Positions 34,333-43,922 of a stretch of 64,000 nt of DNA are shown one piece after another. How positions within the stretch are numbered: the stretch's first letter is position 1; each line of letters opens with the position of its first letter. The notes below the pieces were generated by a model. It saw nothing but the letters and a program-made list of their open reading frames with translations, ran no database searches and had not been told where the DNA came from. The stretch is taken from NCBI RefSeq assembly GCF_030385785.1, contig NZ_JAUEDK010000002.1, positions 62,001 through 126,000 on the forward strand, written 5' to 3'. A program made the translations under genes and the position numbers. The stretch comes from Crenobacter oryzisoli. GTDB lineage: Bacteria; Pseudomonadota; Gammaproteobacteria; Burkholderiales; Chromobacteriaceae.

Positions 34333-35282
34333 ACCCGTACCGCGCCCCGCGCTGGCTGAAAGGCGGCAACGCCCAGACCATCTGGCCGGCGCTCTCGCTG
34401 AAATTACCCACGCCGACGTATCGCCGCGAGTTGTGGCCGACGGCAGACGGCGGCATGATCGCGCTCGACTTCATCGACGGGCAGCTCGGTGCACCACTGG
34501 TGGTGCTGTTTCACGGCCTGGAAGGCAGCAGCCAGAGCCATTACGCCAAGGCGCTGATGCACGAGGTGAAACGCCGCAGCTGGCACGGCGTGGTATCGCA
34601 TTTTCGCGGCTGCGGCGGGGTGGAGAACACACAGCGTCGCGCCTACCATGCTGGCGATTCGGCCGAGGTTGCCTGGATATTGCAGAAGTTGGCCGAACGC
34701 CATGCGACGCTGTACGCCGCCGGGGTGTCGCTGGGCGGCAATATGCTAGCCAAGTATTTGGGCGAACAGCGCGCCTCTGCACGCTGCCAGGCGGCGGCGG
34801 TGATTTCGGCGCCTCTTGACCTTCACGCTGCCAGCACCCGGCTTGATCGTGGCCTCGGACGCCTGCTCTACACCCGAATGTTCCTCAACACGCTAAAGCC
34901 CAAGGCTTTCAGCCAGTTGCGACGCCACCCCGACCTGTTCGACGGCCAGCGCCTGCGGCGCGCCCACTCATTCCGGGAGTTCGACGACCTAGTCACCGCC
35001 CCCTTGCACGGTTATCGCGACTGCCACGACTACTGGTATCGCGCCAGCAGCAAACCGTTGCTGACGTCGATCACGGTGCCGACACTGATTCTGAACGCAC
35101 GCAACGACCCCTTTCTGCCGCCGTCGGCGTTGCCGACCCGGGCCGAAGTGAGCAGCTGCGTCACCCTCGAACAACCCGAAGAAGGCGGCCATGTCGGCTT
35201 CGTCACCGGCAGCTTCCCCGGCCGTATCGACTGGTTGCCGCAACGTCTGTTAGCCTTCTTCGATTCGGCCGCTGCCGCCTAG
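34329..35282 (+). CDS. YheT-family alpha/beta hydrolase
   Basis: A 317-residue hydrolase of the YheT/ABHD1 group. The chain starts with the family motif APRWLKGGNAQTIWPAL, has the oxyanion region VLFHGLEGSSQSHYAK, the nucleophile serine in AAGVSLGGNMLAKYLG, the acid in ILNARNDPFLPP and the histidine in EEGGHVGFVTG. The natural substrate is unknown; esterase activity is expected. It is cotranscribed with darP and mog. Confidence 0.9.
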   Translation: MNPYRAPRWLKGGNAQTIWPALSLKLPTPTYRRELWPTADGGMIALDFIDGQLGAPLVVLFHGLEGSSQSHYAKALMHEVKRRSWHGVVSHFRGCGGVENTQRRAYHAGDSAEVAWILQKLAERHATLYAAGVSLGGNMLAKYLGEQRASARCQAAAVISAPLDLHAASTRLDRGLGRLLYTRMFLNTLKPKAFSQLRRHPDLFDGQRLRRAHSFREFDDLVTAPLHGYRDCHDYWYRASSKPLLTSITVPTLILNARNDPFLPPSALPTRAEVSSCVTLEQPEEGGHVGFVTGSFPGRIDWLPQRLLAFFDSAAAA

Positions 35283-35318
35283 CGCTGGCCTACCATAACA
35301 ACATAGAGAAACCAAACT

Positions 35319-36107
35319 ATGTCCGACATTCTCAACCGCATACTGGCGACCAAGCAGCAGGAAGTCGCCGCTGCCCTGGCCAGCCGACCTCTTGCCGAAG
35401 TGCGCGCCGCCGCCGAAGACCGTCTCGACCGGCGTGACTTCATCGCCGCCCTACGCGCCAAACACGCACTGGGCCAGGCCGGCGTCATCGCCGAGATCAA
35501 GAAAGCCAGCCCGAGCAAGGGCGTGATCCGTGAAAACTTTCAACCGGCAGAGATCGCCAAGAGCTACGCTGCCCACGGTGCCGCCTGCCTGTCTGTCCTA
35601 ACCGACCGCGACTACTTCCAGGGGGCACCCGAATACCTGCAGGCCGCTCGTGCAGCCTGCCACCTGCCGGTGCTGCGCAAGGACTTCATGGTCGACCCGT
35701 ACCAGATTTACGAAGCGCGCGCGATGGGCGCCGACTGCATCCTGCTGATTGCTGCCGCACTGTCGGGCGACACGATGCGCGAGTTCGAAGCTCTGGCGCA
35801 CGAACTGGGCATGGCGGTACTAGTCGAGGTGCACAATGCCGAGGAACTGGAGACAGCGCTGACGCTGTCCACCCCGCTGATCGGCATCAACAACCGCAAC
35901 TTGCGCACCTTCGAGGTCAGCCTGGCCACCACGCTGAAGCTGCTGCCGAAGATCGGCGCCGAGCGCATCGTGGTGACCGAGAGCGGCATCGCCACTGCCG
36001 ACGACGTTCGTCTGATGCGCACCAGCAACGTACACACCTTCCTGGTAGGCGAAGCGTTCATGCGCGAGGCCGAGCCGGGCGTGGCGCTGGAGCGCCTGTT
36101 CGCCTGA
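35319..36107 (+). CDS. trpC: Indole-3-glycerol phosphate synthase
   Basis: A TIM-barrel enzyme that closes the indole ring in tryptophan synthesis. It is 262 residues, monofunctional (no TrpF fusion). Conserved pieces are [34 protein letters not shown] with the catalytic lysine, [48 protein letters not shown] and [11 protein letters not shown]. Other trp genes are not in the window. It is followed by a strong terminator. Confidence 0.98.
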   Translation: MSDILNRILATKQQEVAAALASRPLAEVRAAAEDRLDRRDFIAALRAKHALGQAGVIAEIKKASPSKGVIRENFQPAEIAKSYAAHGAACLSVLTDRDYFQGAPEYLQAARAACHLPVLRKDFMVDPYQIYEARAMGADCILLIAAALSGDTMREFEALAHELGMAVLVEVHNAEELETALTLSTPLIGINNRNLRTFEVSLATTLKLLPKIGAERIVVTESGIATADDVRLMRTSNVHTFLVGEAFMREAEPGVALERLFA

Positions 36108-36130
36108 CAAAACATTGACCACGAAACAAC

Positions 36131-36156
36131 AACGCCCCGGCATCCCGGGGCGTTTT
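36131..36156 (+). terminator. Rho-independent terminator of trpC
   Basis: AACGCCCCGG-CATC-CCGGGGCGTT, a 10-bp stem running into TTTT and then GCAT. It sits between the convergent trpC and patatin-like genes. Confidence 0.93.
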
Positions 36157-36178
36157 GCATGACATTTGGCCGAATGAC

Positions 36179-38422
36179 TCAATAGTCGACACCGAGATAC
36201 ATATAGCCAGTGAGCCTGCCGCCCTTGGCATAGCCCATGCCAAGGAAGAACGGCCCCAACAAGGTATCGGCACCGAGGAACAGCGTTCCTCCTGGCAGCC
36301 AACTGGTGTTCTGCGCTGTCCACAGCTCGTTCCAAACCTTGCCAGATTCGAGCGACATCCCAGCATACACCCCGCTACCGATCGCCGACGGCAGTGTCGA
36401 CACCCGCCAATACCCCATCAGGCGTGCCAGCGCGACCTTGTCACCGATCAACTCGTCCTGCTGATAACCGGACAGATTCAGGAAGCCGCCGAGCATCTGC
36501 GGCTGACTCTGGAAACGGGGACCGGCAAGATTGCCGCGATATTTGCCGGTAAGCCGGAACGTGACGTCGCCGAAAGTCTTCACATATTCTGCGGTGGACA
36601 ATACCGTCCGGCTCTGAGCCTGGTTATCGCTGTAGTAGGACGCATCGACTTCACTGTTGAGATAGTAGCCCGCCCGCGGCCAGCGCGGGTTGTCGAACTG
36701 ATCGACGACCAGACTGGCCCTGATACCGGACTCGGTGTAAGCGCTACCTGGCAGCTCCACCGGTACACTACCAATCAGTACCTGGTCAGAACCGACCTTG
36801 ACCTTCAGCCAGTCGTGCGAACGGTAAACCCCCAGGCGCGCCTCGCCATAACGCCCTAACGCCAAGCCGACATCCCCCTCGAAGCGCGACTTGTCATACT
36901 CCAGATCAGCCACATGCTGATGCCCCGGCATGAACAGCGGCAATACCTGCGAGTCGTACCGGTAGGAGCCGGCCACAAACACCGGGCTACCCGCCCAGAG
37001 CGGCTGATAAAGCTCGCTTTTAAACAGCGTCGACTGGCCAAACTCGACGTTATTGCGCCAGGTCGCACCGGCCGAATTGAGCCAAGTCAATTCATGCGAT
37101 CCGAGGACACCAAAGCTGGCATCGCCCGGCTGGCTAGACTGCAAGGTCAGCCCAAAACGGAAATAGTTAGGCCCGATCGATCGCTCCAGTGGCATCAGCG
37201 CCATCACGCTGCGCCCATCGTGATTGCCCAGGCTGTACGACAACTGATCGTAATCCCCGGTAGCAAACAGATCAGTCAGCTTTTGCTGGACCTGATCGAC
37301 CGTCTGCGGCTGCCCATTCTCGCTATTCAGAATCTTGGTTAGACCCTTGGTGTTGCCATAGCGCGTACCGGCACCAGCCGCCACCTTAACCTCATCGACC
37401 TCGGGAACCGGCGCCTGCAGGAGGCGAGCGTGCCAGCGCGCATACTCCGCATCGGACACTGACAACGCGCGCAGACGGCTCTCGAACGGTTTCACCGCCG
37501 CCTTCCCGCGCGCGATGATCGCCTGGTTATTGGCGAAATCGGATGCCGACACGTCGTTCAGATCGGGGCGGATCACGATGTCGCTCGGCCTGAGCAGGGT
37601 CATTTGCTCTTGGACGTTACGGTTGACCGCGATATTGGTGGTCTGCGAGATCACGTCAAGCAGCGAATTAATCTCGTTGGCCTTCAGCATCGGCGTGCCA
37701 ACGTCGACCACAATGATCCTGTCGGCACAGGTAGTGACATCCTGTATCGGCACATTGCGTGCAAGCATGCCGTCGACCAGCAACCGGCCATGATCTTCCA
37801 CCAAGTCGAAAACACCCGGCACCGCCATGCTGGAGCGCATGGCCATTGCCAAACTGCCGCGGTCGAACACCACGGCGTCGCCGGTCACCAGATCGGTAGC
37901 GACAGCACGGAACGGGATGGGCAACTTATCGAACGAATCGACGGTGCGATCCCGCACCAAGTTGCGGATATAGAGGTCTATTTCCTGCGAATTGATCGCG
38001 CTGCGAGGCAAGCGGAACTGTCCGTCACGCATGCCGAAGGTCAGGTCGAAATAGTTCTTGTAGTCGTCGCGCTTGCGATCGTAGGGTACATCGGCGCGCG
38101 CCGGCTTGCCGGATAGCATGCCATCCCAGTCGGCGACCTTGAGTTTGGCCGACAGCTCATCCAGCGACATCCCACTAGCGTAGGCCCCGCCGATCAGTGC
38201 GCCGGCACTGGTACCGGCAATACAGGAAATCGGGACTTTCAGCCTCTCCAGCTCCTGCAGCACACCCAAGTGCGCGAAGCCACGCGCCCCGCCACCACCG
38301 AGCACCACGCCAATGCGTGGGGGCTGAGGGCTGTCACCCGCACCCCATGCTGACATGCCACTGCCCAAGCCCAGTAGCATCAGGCAGAATGTCAGGAACG
38401 GCTTTTGCAAATAATTGCTCAC
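36179..38422 (-). CDS. Patatin-like phospholipase with Omp85-type barrel (type Vd secretion, PlpD/FplA-like)
   Basis: A 747-residue protein. A signal peptide (residues 1-28) is followed by a patatin lipase domain with the oxyanion motif GGGGARGFAHLG, nucleophile Ser72 in GTSAGALIGG and catalytic Asp217 in LLVDGMLARN. After a POTRA-like part (around residues 320-390), the C-terminal third is a 16-stranded surface-antigen/BamA-type barrel ending in the aromatic GYMYLGVDY. This is the layout of fused type Vd autotransporters. The lipase may be released or shown on the surface; phospholipase A1 activity is known for relatives. It is divergent from the uncharacterised gene at 38524. Confidence 0.92.
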   Translation of the reverse strand: MSNYLQKPFLTFCLMLLGLGSGMSAWGAGDSPQPPRIGVVLGGGGARGFAHLGVLQELERLKVPISCIAGTSAGALIGGAYASGMSLDELSAKLKVADWDGMLSGKPARADVPYDRKRDDYKNYFDLTFGMRDGQFRLPRSAINSQEIDLYIRNLVRDRTVDSFDKLPIPFRAVATDLVTGDAVVFDRGSLAMAMRSSMAVPGVFDLVEDHGRLLVDGMLARNVPIQDVTTCADRIIVVDVGTPMLKANEINSLLDVISQTTNIAVNRNVQEQMTLLRPSDIVIRPDLNDVSASDFANNQAIIARGKAAVKPFESRLRALSVSDAEYARWHARLLQAPVPEVDEVKVAAGAGTRYGNTKGLTKILNSENGQPQTVDQVQQKLTDLFATGDYDQLSYSLGNHDGRSVMALMPLERSIGPNYFRFGLTLQSSQPGDASFGVLGSHELTWLNSAGATWRNNVEFGQSTLFKSELYQPLWAGSPVFVAGSYRYDSQVLPLFMPGHQHVADLEYDKSRFEGDVGLALGRYGEARLGVYRSHDWLKVKVGSDQVLIGSVPVELPGSAYTESGIRASLVVDQFDNPRWPRAGYYLNSEVDASYYSDNQAQSRTVLSTAEYVKTFGDVTFRLTGKYRGNLAGPRFQSQPQMLGGFLNLSGYQQDELIGDKVALARLMGYWRVSTLPSAIGSGVYAGMSLESGKVWNELWTAQNTSWLPGGTLFLGADTLLGPFFLGMGYAKGGRLTGYMYLGVDY

Positions 38423-38523
38423 TCAGAACGTCTTTGTCATAAACTGTCGGCAATCCGTTTATTTTACCGGCTCGGCCGTGTTCGCAATATCCTGTTTTGC
38501 TTCTAGAAGGCACGCCCAACGGT

Positions 38524-40053
38524 ATGTTCGACTTCAAATCGTTTATCGGCACCCTGCTTAGCAATGCGCCGTCTCGCTCGAACACCGCTCAATCGGCGAC
38601 TCAACTGCTGCGCGATCTGCCGGGGACCGATTATTTCGATGCCCTGACCGAAATCACCAAGGCCATCGTCAGAATCAACGCGGACACGCAGATTCCACTC
38701 AAGGAACGAATCCGTACCCTGCTCTACGTCGACGCTCGCGCCTATCCGTTGTACTGCATGCTTTGCCGAGAATACCTCACCGACGAATGCCGCAACAAAA
38801 TCCAGCTGCCGACCATCCTCGCCTACCTGCACGAAATCGCGAACGCTTATCAGATCTGTCTGCGCCTCTATCAGGCAGCGCCAACGGCCCATCTGGAGGA
38901 TCGCATCCAACAGGCCGCCTTGCATGGCCTGTACCACCAGGCGCGCCTGGTATTCTGGAATGCCCAACGCTACGTCAAGACTGACAGCATGGTCTGGCAG
39001 CAGGCCTACCGGTTCTATGCTTTCCTTGAGGAGAGTGGCATTGCACGCCTGCCACTGAGACTCTACCAAGGCGACACTGAATCGGTCAGTGCCGAGCAAC
39101 TGTTGCTCAACGCCAGCATGCTGGCACTCGCCTATCCGGACAATATGCAGAGCGTCGAGATCCAGGCAGTCGATCGCTTGCTGCGGCTTCTGGTGACGTC
39201 ACTGACCCTCAGCCGCCAACCTGAACTCAATGAGCCAGTCTACGCCCTCGATCTCGACACCCCTGATGCTCCCCAGCTGTGGCACCACGGTACAGCCAGC
39301 AAGGCGGGACGCTACTGGTCGGCACAGCCTTTGTCGGTCGCGCTCGCAGACATCATGTTTAGCCTGGACCAAGGCCTGCCGCCGGTCCTCGCTGATATCG
39401 GCTTGGGCCTCACTGCTGACGCTTGGCGCCAGTTGGCCGACAAGCTCGGCGTGCGCTGGTCGCACGATGGCGGTGTCTCGTTGCGCAAGGCGGTACGCGA
39501 ACTGCGCAGCGAAGACGTAGCGGTGACCATCGGCTTTGCCCCGAGCGCGCTTCTGGTCAAGCTGCAGGACGCCGACTACCATAACCACCCCGAGCGTGGA
39601 CTCTGGAAACTGACCGACAGCAGCTCAAGCGGCATGGGCCTGCTCTACCTAGGCCGAGCACTGGAGCGGTTGCGGATCGGATTCTTGGTGGTCGTGCTGC
39701 AAAACGACAAGCCTGCTGTTCTGGCCGTGGTGCGGCGTCTGCAACGCCAACCGGAAGGAGGTACACGGGTCGGCATCGAAACGCTCGGCCATTCCCCACT
39801 CGGCGTCACACTCTGCTCCATCGACCGCACAGCCGATCCCGTGGGTGCCCTCTATATCACTCAGCCCAACTCGCACACCGGCCAGCACTGGCTGTTGCTA
39901 CCGGAGAACCACGCCGTTGAGGGACGAACCCTGATCATGCTGGTTCAAGATGAGACGTACCAGATCCGGCTGCACGCCCCTAGCCGCCGCTTCGGCGACT
40001 GCGTGCATTGCGAGTTCGACACCCTGTCGCGACTCGACCCGGCAACCACTTAA
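38524..40053 (+). CDS. Uncharacterised protein with possible C-terminal PilZ-like region
   Basis: A 509-residue soluble protein from the ATG at 38524; nine further codons to TTG 38497 are open. The N-terminal 200 residues look all-helical (for example LAYLHEIANAYQICLRLYQ). Residues about 355-470 contain KLTDSSSSGMGLLYLG, then a hydrophobic strand pair and VVRRLQRQPEGGTRVGIETL, which recalls the DxSxxG and beta-barrel pattern of PilZ domains, though the upstream RxxxR is not clear. It could be a cyclic-di-GMP effector, but that is inference. It has its own terminator. Confidence 0.7.
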   Translation: MFDFKSFIGTLLSNAPSRSNTAQSATQLLRDLPGTDYFDALTEITKAIVRINADTQIPLKERIRTLLYVDARAYPLYCMLCREYLTDECRNKIQLPTILAYLHEIANAYQICLRLYQAAPTAHLEDRIQQAALHGLYHQARLVFWNAQRYVKTDSMVWQQAYRFYAFLEESGIARLPLRLYQGDTESVSAEQLLLNASMLALAYPDNMQSVEIQAVDRLLRLLVTSLTLSRQPELNEPVYALDLDTPDAPQLWHHGTASKAGRYWSAQPLSVALADIMFSLDQGLPPVLADIGLGLTADAWRQLADKLGVRWSHDGGVSLRKAVRELRSEDVAVTIGFAPSALLVKLQDADYHNHPERGLWKLTDSSSSGMGLLYLGRALERLRIGFLVVVLQNDKPAVLAVVRRLQRQPEGGTRVGIETLGHSPLGVTLCSIDRTADPVGALYITQPNSHTGQHWLLLPENHAVEGRTLIMLVQDETYQIRLHAPSRRFGDCVHCEFDTLSRLDPATT

Positions 40054-40071
40054 GCTAGGCGTATCCAATAA

Positions 40072-40103
40072 AAAGACGCCAACGAACTGTTGGCGTCTTT
40101 ACG
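40072..40103 (+). terminator. Rho-independent terminator of the gene at 38524
   Basis: AAAGACGCCAAC-GAACT-GTTGGCGTCTTT, a 12-bp stem with a short T-run. It probably also works for fadA on the other strand. Confidence 0.85.
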
Positions 40104-40155
40104 TTGTAACCGACAAGGTTGGCCAAGCCCTGTGCATTGACCAACCTTACGGACC

Positions 40156-41358
40156 TTAGAGCACTTCCAGAATACCCGCAGCGCCCATGCCGGTGCCGAT
40201 GCACATCGTCACCATGCCGTAGCCCTTCTGGTCGCGGTTGCGCATACCGTGGATCAGCGTCGCGGCACGGATTGCGCCGGTCGCGCCCAGCGGATGGCCC
40301 AGGGCGATCGCGCCGCCGTGCGGGTTGATCACGCTGGCATCCAGGTCCAGATCGCGGATCACCGCCAGCGCCTGCGCGGCAAACGCTTCGTTCAGCTCGA
40401 TCCACTTCAGGTCGTTCTGCGCCAGACCCGCCTGTTTCAACGCGGCCGGAATCGCTTCCTTCGGACCGATACCCATGATTTCCGGCGGCACGCCCTTGAC
40501 CGAGAAGGTCACGTAGCGCGCCAGCGGCACCAGGTTGAACTGCTTCAGGATCTTTTCCGACACGATGATCACCGCGCCGGCACCATCCGACATCTGCGAG
40601 CTGTTGCCGGCGGTCACCGAACCCTTGGCGTCGAACACGGTCTTCAACTTGGCGAGACCCTCCAGGGTGGTATCGCGACGCGGACCCTCGTCGGTGTCCA
40701 GCGTCTTGTTGACCAGCTTCACTTCGCCGGTTTCCAGGTTCGGAATGCGATAGGTCACATCGAGCGGCGTGATCTCCGACTTGAACGCGCCGCTCTCGAT
40801 CGCGGTGAGCGCACGGCGATGCGACTCCACCGCGAACGCATCCTGGTCTTCACGCGACACGTTCCACTGCTGCGCCACCCTCTCGGCGGTCAGGCCCATG
40901 CCGTAGGCGATGCCATAGTTCTCGTCCTTGGCGAAGATTTCCGGGTTCAACGCCACCTTGTTGCCCATCATCGGCACCAGCGACATCGACTCGGAACCGG
41001 CCGCGATCACCACGTCGGCTTCACCCAGGCGGATGCGGTCGGCAGCCATCTGCACCGCGTTGATGCCGCTCGAGCAGTAACGGTTGATGGTCACGCCGCC
41101 GACGGTGTTCGGCAGGCCGGCCAGCAGCACACCAATACGCGCCATGTTCAGGCCCTGTTCCGCTTCCGGGAAGGCACAACCCACGATGCAGTCGGCAATC
41201 AGGTTCGGATCCAGCGTCGGAACCTGGGCCAGCGCACCGGTGATCACGTGGGCGAGCATGTCGTCCGGGCGCACGTGGCGCATCATGCCGCGCGGCGCCT
41301 TGCCGACCGGCGTGCGGGTCGCCGCAACGATGTAAGCTTCCTGTACTTGCTTGGTCAT
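40156..41358 (-). CDS. fadA: Acetyl-CoA C-acyltransferase (3-ketoacyl-CoA thiolase)
   Basis: A degradative thiolase that cleaves 3-ketoacyl-CoA in beta-oxidation. The 400-residue product has the acyl-accepting cysteine in INRYCSSGINAVQMAADR, the histidine in NPHGGAIALGHPLGATGA and the C-terminal catalytic cysteine in MCIGTGMGAAGILEVL. It follows the FadB-like gene by 68 bases on the same strand, so the two probably form the beta-oxidation complex. Confidence 0.95.
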   Translation of the reverse strand: MTKQVQEAYIVAATRTPVGKAPRGMMRHVRPDDMLAHVITGALAQVPTLDPNLIADCIVGCAFPEAEQGLNMARIGVLLAGLPNTVGGVTINRYCSSGINAVQMAADRIRLGEADVVIAAGSESMSLVPMMGNKVALNPEIFAKDENYGIAYGMGLTAERVAQQWNVSREDQDAFAVESHRRALTAIESGAFKSEITPLDVTYRIPNLETGEVKLVNKTLDTDEGPRRDTTLEGLAKLKTVFDAKGSVTAGNSSQMSDGAGAVIIVSEKILKQFNLVPLARYVTFSVKGVPPEIMGIGPKEAIPAALKQAGLAQNDLKWIELNEAFAAQALAVIRDLDLDASVINPHGGAIALGHPLGATGAIRAATLIHGMRNRDQKGYGMVTMCIGTGMGAAGILEVL

Positions 41359-41426
41359 TTCTATTCTCCATCAATCACGGCAGGCGGCCCCTCAGCGCGT
41401 CTGCCGTCATCTGTATTCGCTATCGA

Positions 41427-43802
41427 TCAGTTGCGCAGTGGCTTGCCGGTGGTCAGCATGTTGGCGATGCGGTCCTGGGTCTTGCTGTTCTGCAGCAGGG
41501 TCATGAAGGCCTTGCGTTCCAGATCCAGGATCCACTGCTCGTTGACCTCGGTGCCGGCCTCGACATCTCCGCCGGTCATCACGTCGGCGATCAGGCCGGC
41601 GATGAAGAAGTCATGCTGGCTGATGAAGTGGCCTTCCAGCATGTTGACCAGTTGGCCCTTGATCGATGCGGCACCGGTGCGGCCGGCGACCGGGAAGCTC
41701 TTCACCTTCAGCGGCGGACGGTAGCCGGATTCGGCCATCGCCAGTGCCTGCTGCTTGGCGACGTACAGCAGCTCGTAGGCGTTGAACACCACCACGTCGG
41801 TCTTGCGGAAGTAGCCGATCTCCTGCGCCTCGACCGCACTGGTGGCGACCTTGGCGGTGGCGATGGCCATGAAGTAGTCCTTCAGCGCGGCCAACAGGTC
41901 TCCCTTCTGTTCCTGCGAGGCACGCAGCGCGAACTCCTTGCAGCCGCCGCCGCCCGGCAGCAGGCCGACGCCCACTTCCACCAGACCGACATACGACTCC
42001 AGCGCGCCGACCACGCGGTCCACGTGCATCGCGAACTCGCAGCCGCCACCGAACACATAGCCCTGTGTTGCGGCCACGGTCGGGATCTGGCTGTAGCGCA
42101 GGCGCATCGAGGTGGCCTGGAAGCGACGGATCATGTTCTCGATCGAGTCCCAGTCGCCCATCATGAACGCCGGCATCATCGAGGACAGGTCGGCCCCCAC
42201 TGAGAACGGTTCCTCGGTCTGCCAGATCACCAGGCCCTTGAAGCGTTCTTCAGCGATGTCGATCGCCTTGTTCAGGCCTTCAAGCACATCCGGGCCGATT
42301 GCATGGGCCTTGGACTTGAACGACACCACCAGCACCTCGTCACCGGTGGTGAAGACGCGCACGCCGTCGTTCTCGAACACGGTTTCGCCCAGCGACGCGG
42401 TGGCTTCGCCCAGCACCTTGGCCGGGGCCAGTTGGCGGGTGTACACGTCTAGCGTCGAGCGACCGATGCGCTTGCCTGTGGCGGCGTCGAAGGAACCGTC
42501 GGCGAAATGCACGCCGGTGCGGTCCGCTTCCAGCACCCAGGCCGGCAGTTCGGCCGACGTCAGGGCCTTACCGGCCTTCACATCTTCCTCGACCCACTTG
42601 GCCACTTGCTGCCAACCGGCACTTTGCCAGGTCTCGAATGGACCGACGCTCCAACCGAAGCCCCAGCGGATCGCGAAGTCGACGTCACGTGCCGAATTGG
42701 CGATGTCGGCCAGATGGAAGCCGATGTAGTGGAATACGTCGCGGAAGCATGCCCACAGGAATTGCGCCTGCGGGTGGCTGCTTTCACGCAGTTTCTTGAA
42801 TTTTTGCGCCGGATCGGCGATTTTCAGGATTTCCTTGATCGCATCGTCACCTTTCTCGCCCGAGCCGACGTAGTCGCCGGTCTTCGGATCGAGCACGAAC
42901 ATCTGCTTGCCGTCTTTCTTGTAGATGCCGACGCGGGTCTTGGCACCCAGCGCACCGGCGGCGATCAGCTTCTGCAGCCATTCCGGCGACTTGAACAGCG
43001 AGTGCCATGGGTCGTTCGGCAGGGTGTCCTGCATGGTCTTCACCACGTGGGCGAAGGTGTCGAGGCCCACCACGTCGGCGGTACGGAAGGTCGCCGACTT
43101 CGGACGCCCCAGACGCGGGCCGGTCAGGTCGTCGACCACGTCGAAACGGATGCCGAACTTCTCGGCGTTGGAGATCGCCGCCAGCATCGAGAACACGCCG
43201 ATGCGGTTGGCGACGAAGTTCGGGGTGTCCTTGGCTCGCACCACCCCCTTGCCCAGGGTGGTCACCAGGAAGCGCTCGAGATTGTCGAGCATGCCCGCCT
43301 CGGAGCCCTTGCACGGGATGATCTCGACCAGGTGCATGTAGCGCGGCGGGTTGAAGAAGTGCACGCCGCAGAAGCGCGGCTTCAGTGCGTCGGGCAGGCT
43401 GTCGGCCAGACCGTTGATCGACAGGCCCGAGGTATTGGTAGCGAAGATCGAGTATTCGCCGATAAACGGGGCAACCTTGGCGTACAGGTCGGTTTTCCAG
43501 TCCGTCCGCTCGGCAATCGCCTCGATTACCAGATCACACTCCTTGAGCAGATGCAGGTGGTCTTCGTAGTTGGCGGGCGTGATGTACTTCACCACGTCCT
43601 TGCTGGCCAGCGGCGACGGCTTCAGCTTCTTCAGGCCGTCGATGGCCTTCAGGGCGATGCCGTTCTTGTCGCCCTCTTTGGCCGGCAGATCGAACAAAAT
43701 GGTCGGGACTTTGGCGTTGACGAGATGAGCGGCGATCTGCGCACCCATCACACCGGCGCCGAGTACGGCGACCTTACGCACGATGAACTTGGTATGAGAC
43801 AT
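41427..43802 (-). CDS. 3-hydroxyacyl-CoA dehydrogenase/enoyl-CoA hydratase, FadN-type domain order
   Basis: A 791-residue two-activity enzyme. The NAD-binding dehydrogenase domain is N-terminal (VAVLGAGVMGAQIAAHLVNA, then NTSGLSING and GVHFFNPPRYMHLVEII), followed by the dehydrogenase helical domain. The crotonase domain is C-terminal (about residues 480-700; SVGADLSSM and GYVFGGGCEFAMHVDRVVG). This is the reverse of E. coli FadB and matches the FadN/FadB2-type layout. It catalyses the two middle steps of beta-oxidation. It lies between fadL and fadA on the same strand. Confidence 0.95.
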   Translation of the reverse strand: MSHTKFIVRKVAVLGAGVMGAQIAAHLVNAKVPTILFDLPAKEGDKNGIALKAIDGLKKLKPSPLASKDVVKYITPANYEDHLHLLKECDLVIEAIAERTDWKTDLYAKVAPFIGEYSIFATNTSGLSINGLADSLPDALKPRFCGVHFFNPPRYMHLVEIIPCKGSEAGMLDNLERFLVTTLGKGVVRAKDTPNFVANRIGVFSMLAAISNAEKFGIRFDVVDDLTGPRLGRPKSATFRTADVVGLDTFAHVVKTMQDTLPNDPWHSLFKSPEWLQKLIAAGALGAKTRVGIYKKDGKQMFVLDPKTGDYVGSGEKGDDAIKEILKIADPAQKFKKLRESSHPQAQFLWACFRDVFHYIGFHLADIANSARDVDFAIRWGFGWSVGPFETWQSAGWQQVAKWVEEDVKAGKALTSAELPAWVLEADRTGVHFADGSFDAATGKRIGRSTLDVYTRQLAPAKVLGEATASLGETVFENDGVRVFTTGDEVLVVSFKSKAHAIGPDVLEGLNKAIDIAEERFKGLVIWQTEEPFSVGADLSSMMPAFMMGDWDSIENMIRRFQATSMRLRYSQIPTVAATQGYVFGGGCEFAMHVDRVVGALESYVGLVEVGVGLLPGGGGCKEFALRASQEQKGDLLAALKDYFMAIATAKVATSAVEAQEIGYFRKTDVVVFNAYELLYVAKQQALAMAESGYRPPLKVKSFPVAGRTGAASIKGQLVNMLEGHFISQHDFFIAGLIADVMTGGDVEAGTEVNEQWILDLERKAFMTLLQNSKTQDRIANMLTTGKPLRN

Positions 43803-43922
43803 GGTTTCCTCGTGTTATCGAATGAACACTTGTATTAAGACAGCCCCCTCTAAGCCGTCTTTCCGTAATGCGGGCGGCGCCTGCGCCCCGCCCCTTCACC
43901 ACGCCTCTATCCGTTACCGGGA

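Noticed and set aside
42507-43838. A 443-codon plus-strand frame opposite the FadB-like gene
   Set aside because: Antisense shadow of a well-recognised enzyme.
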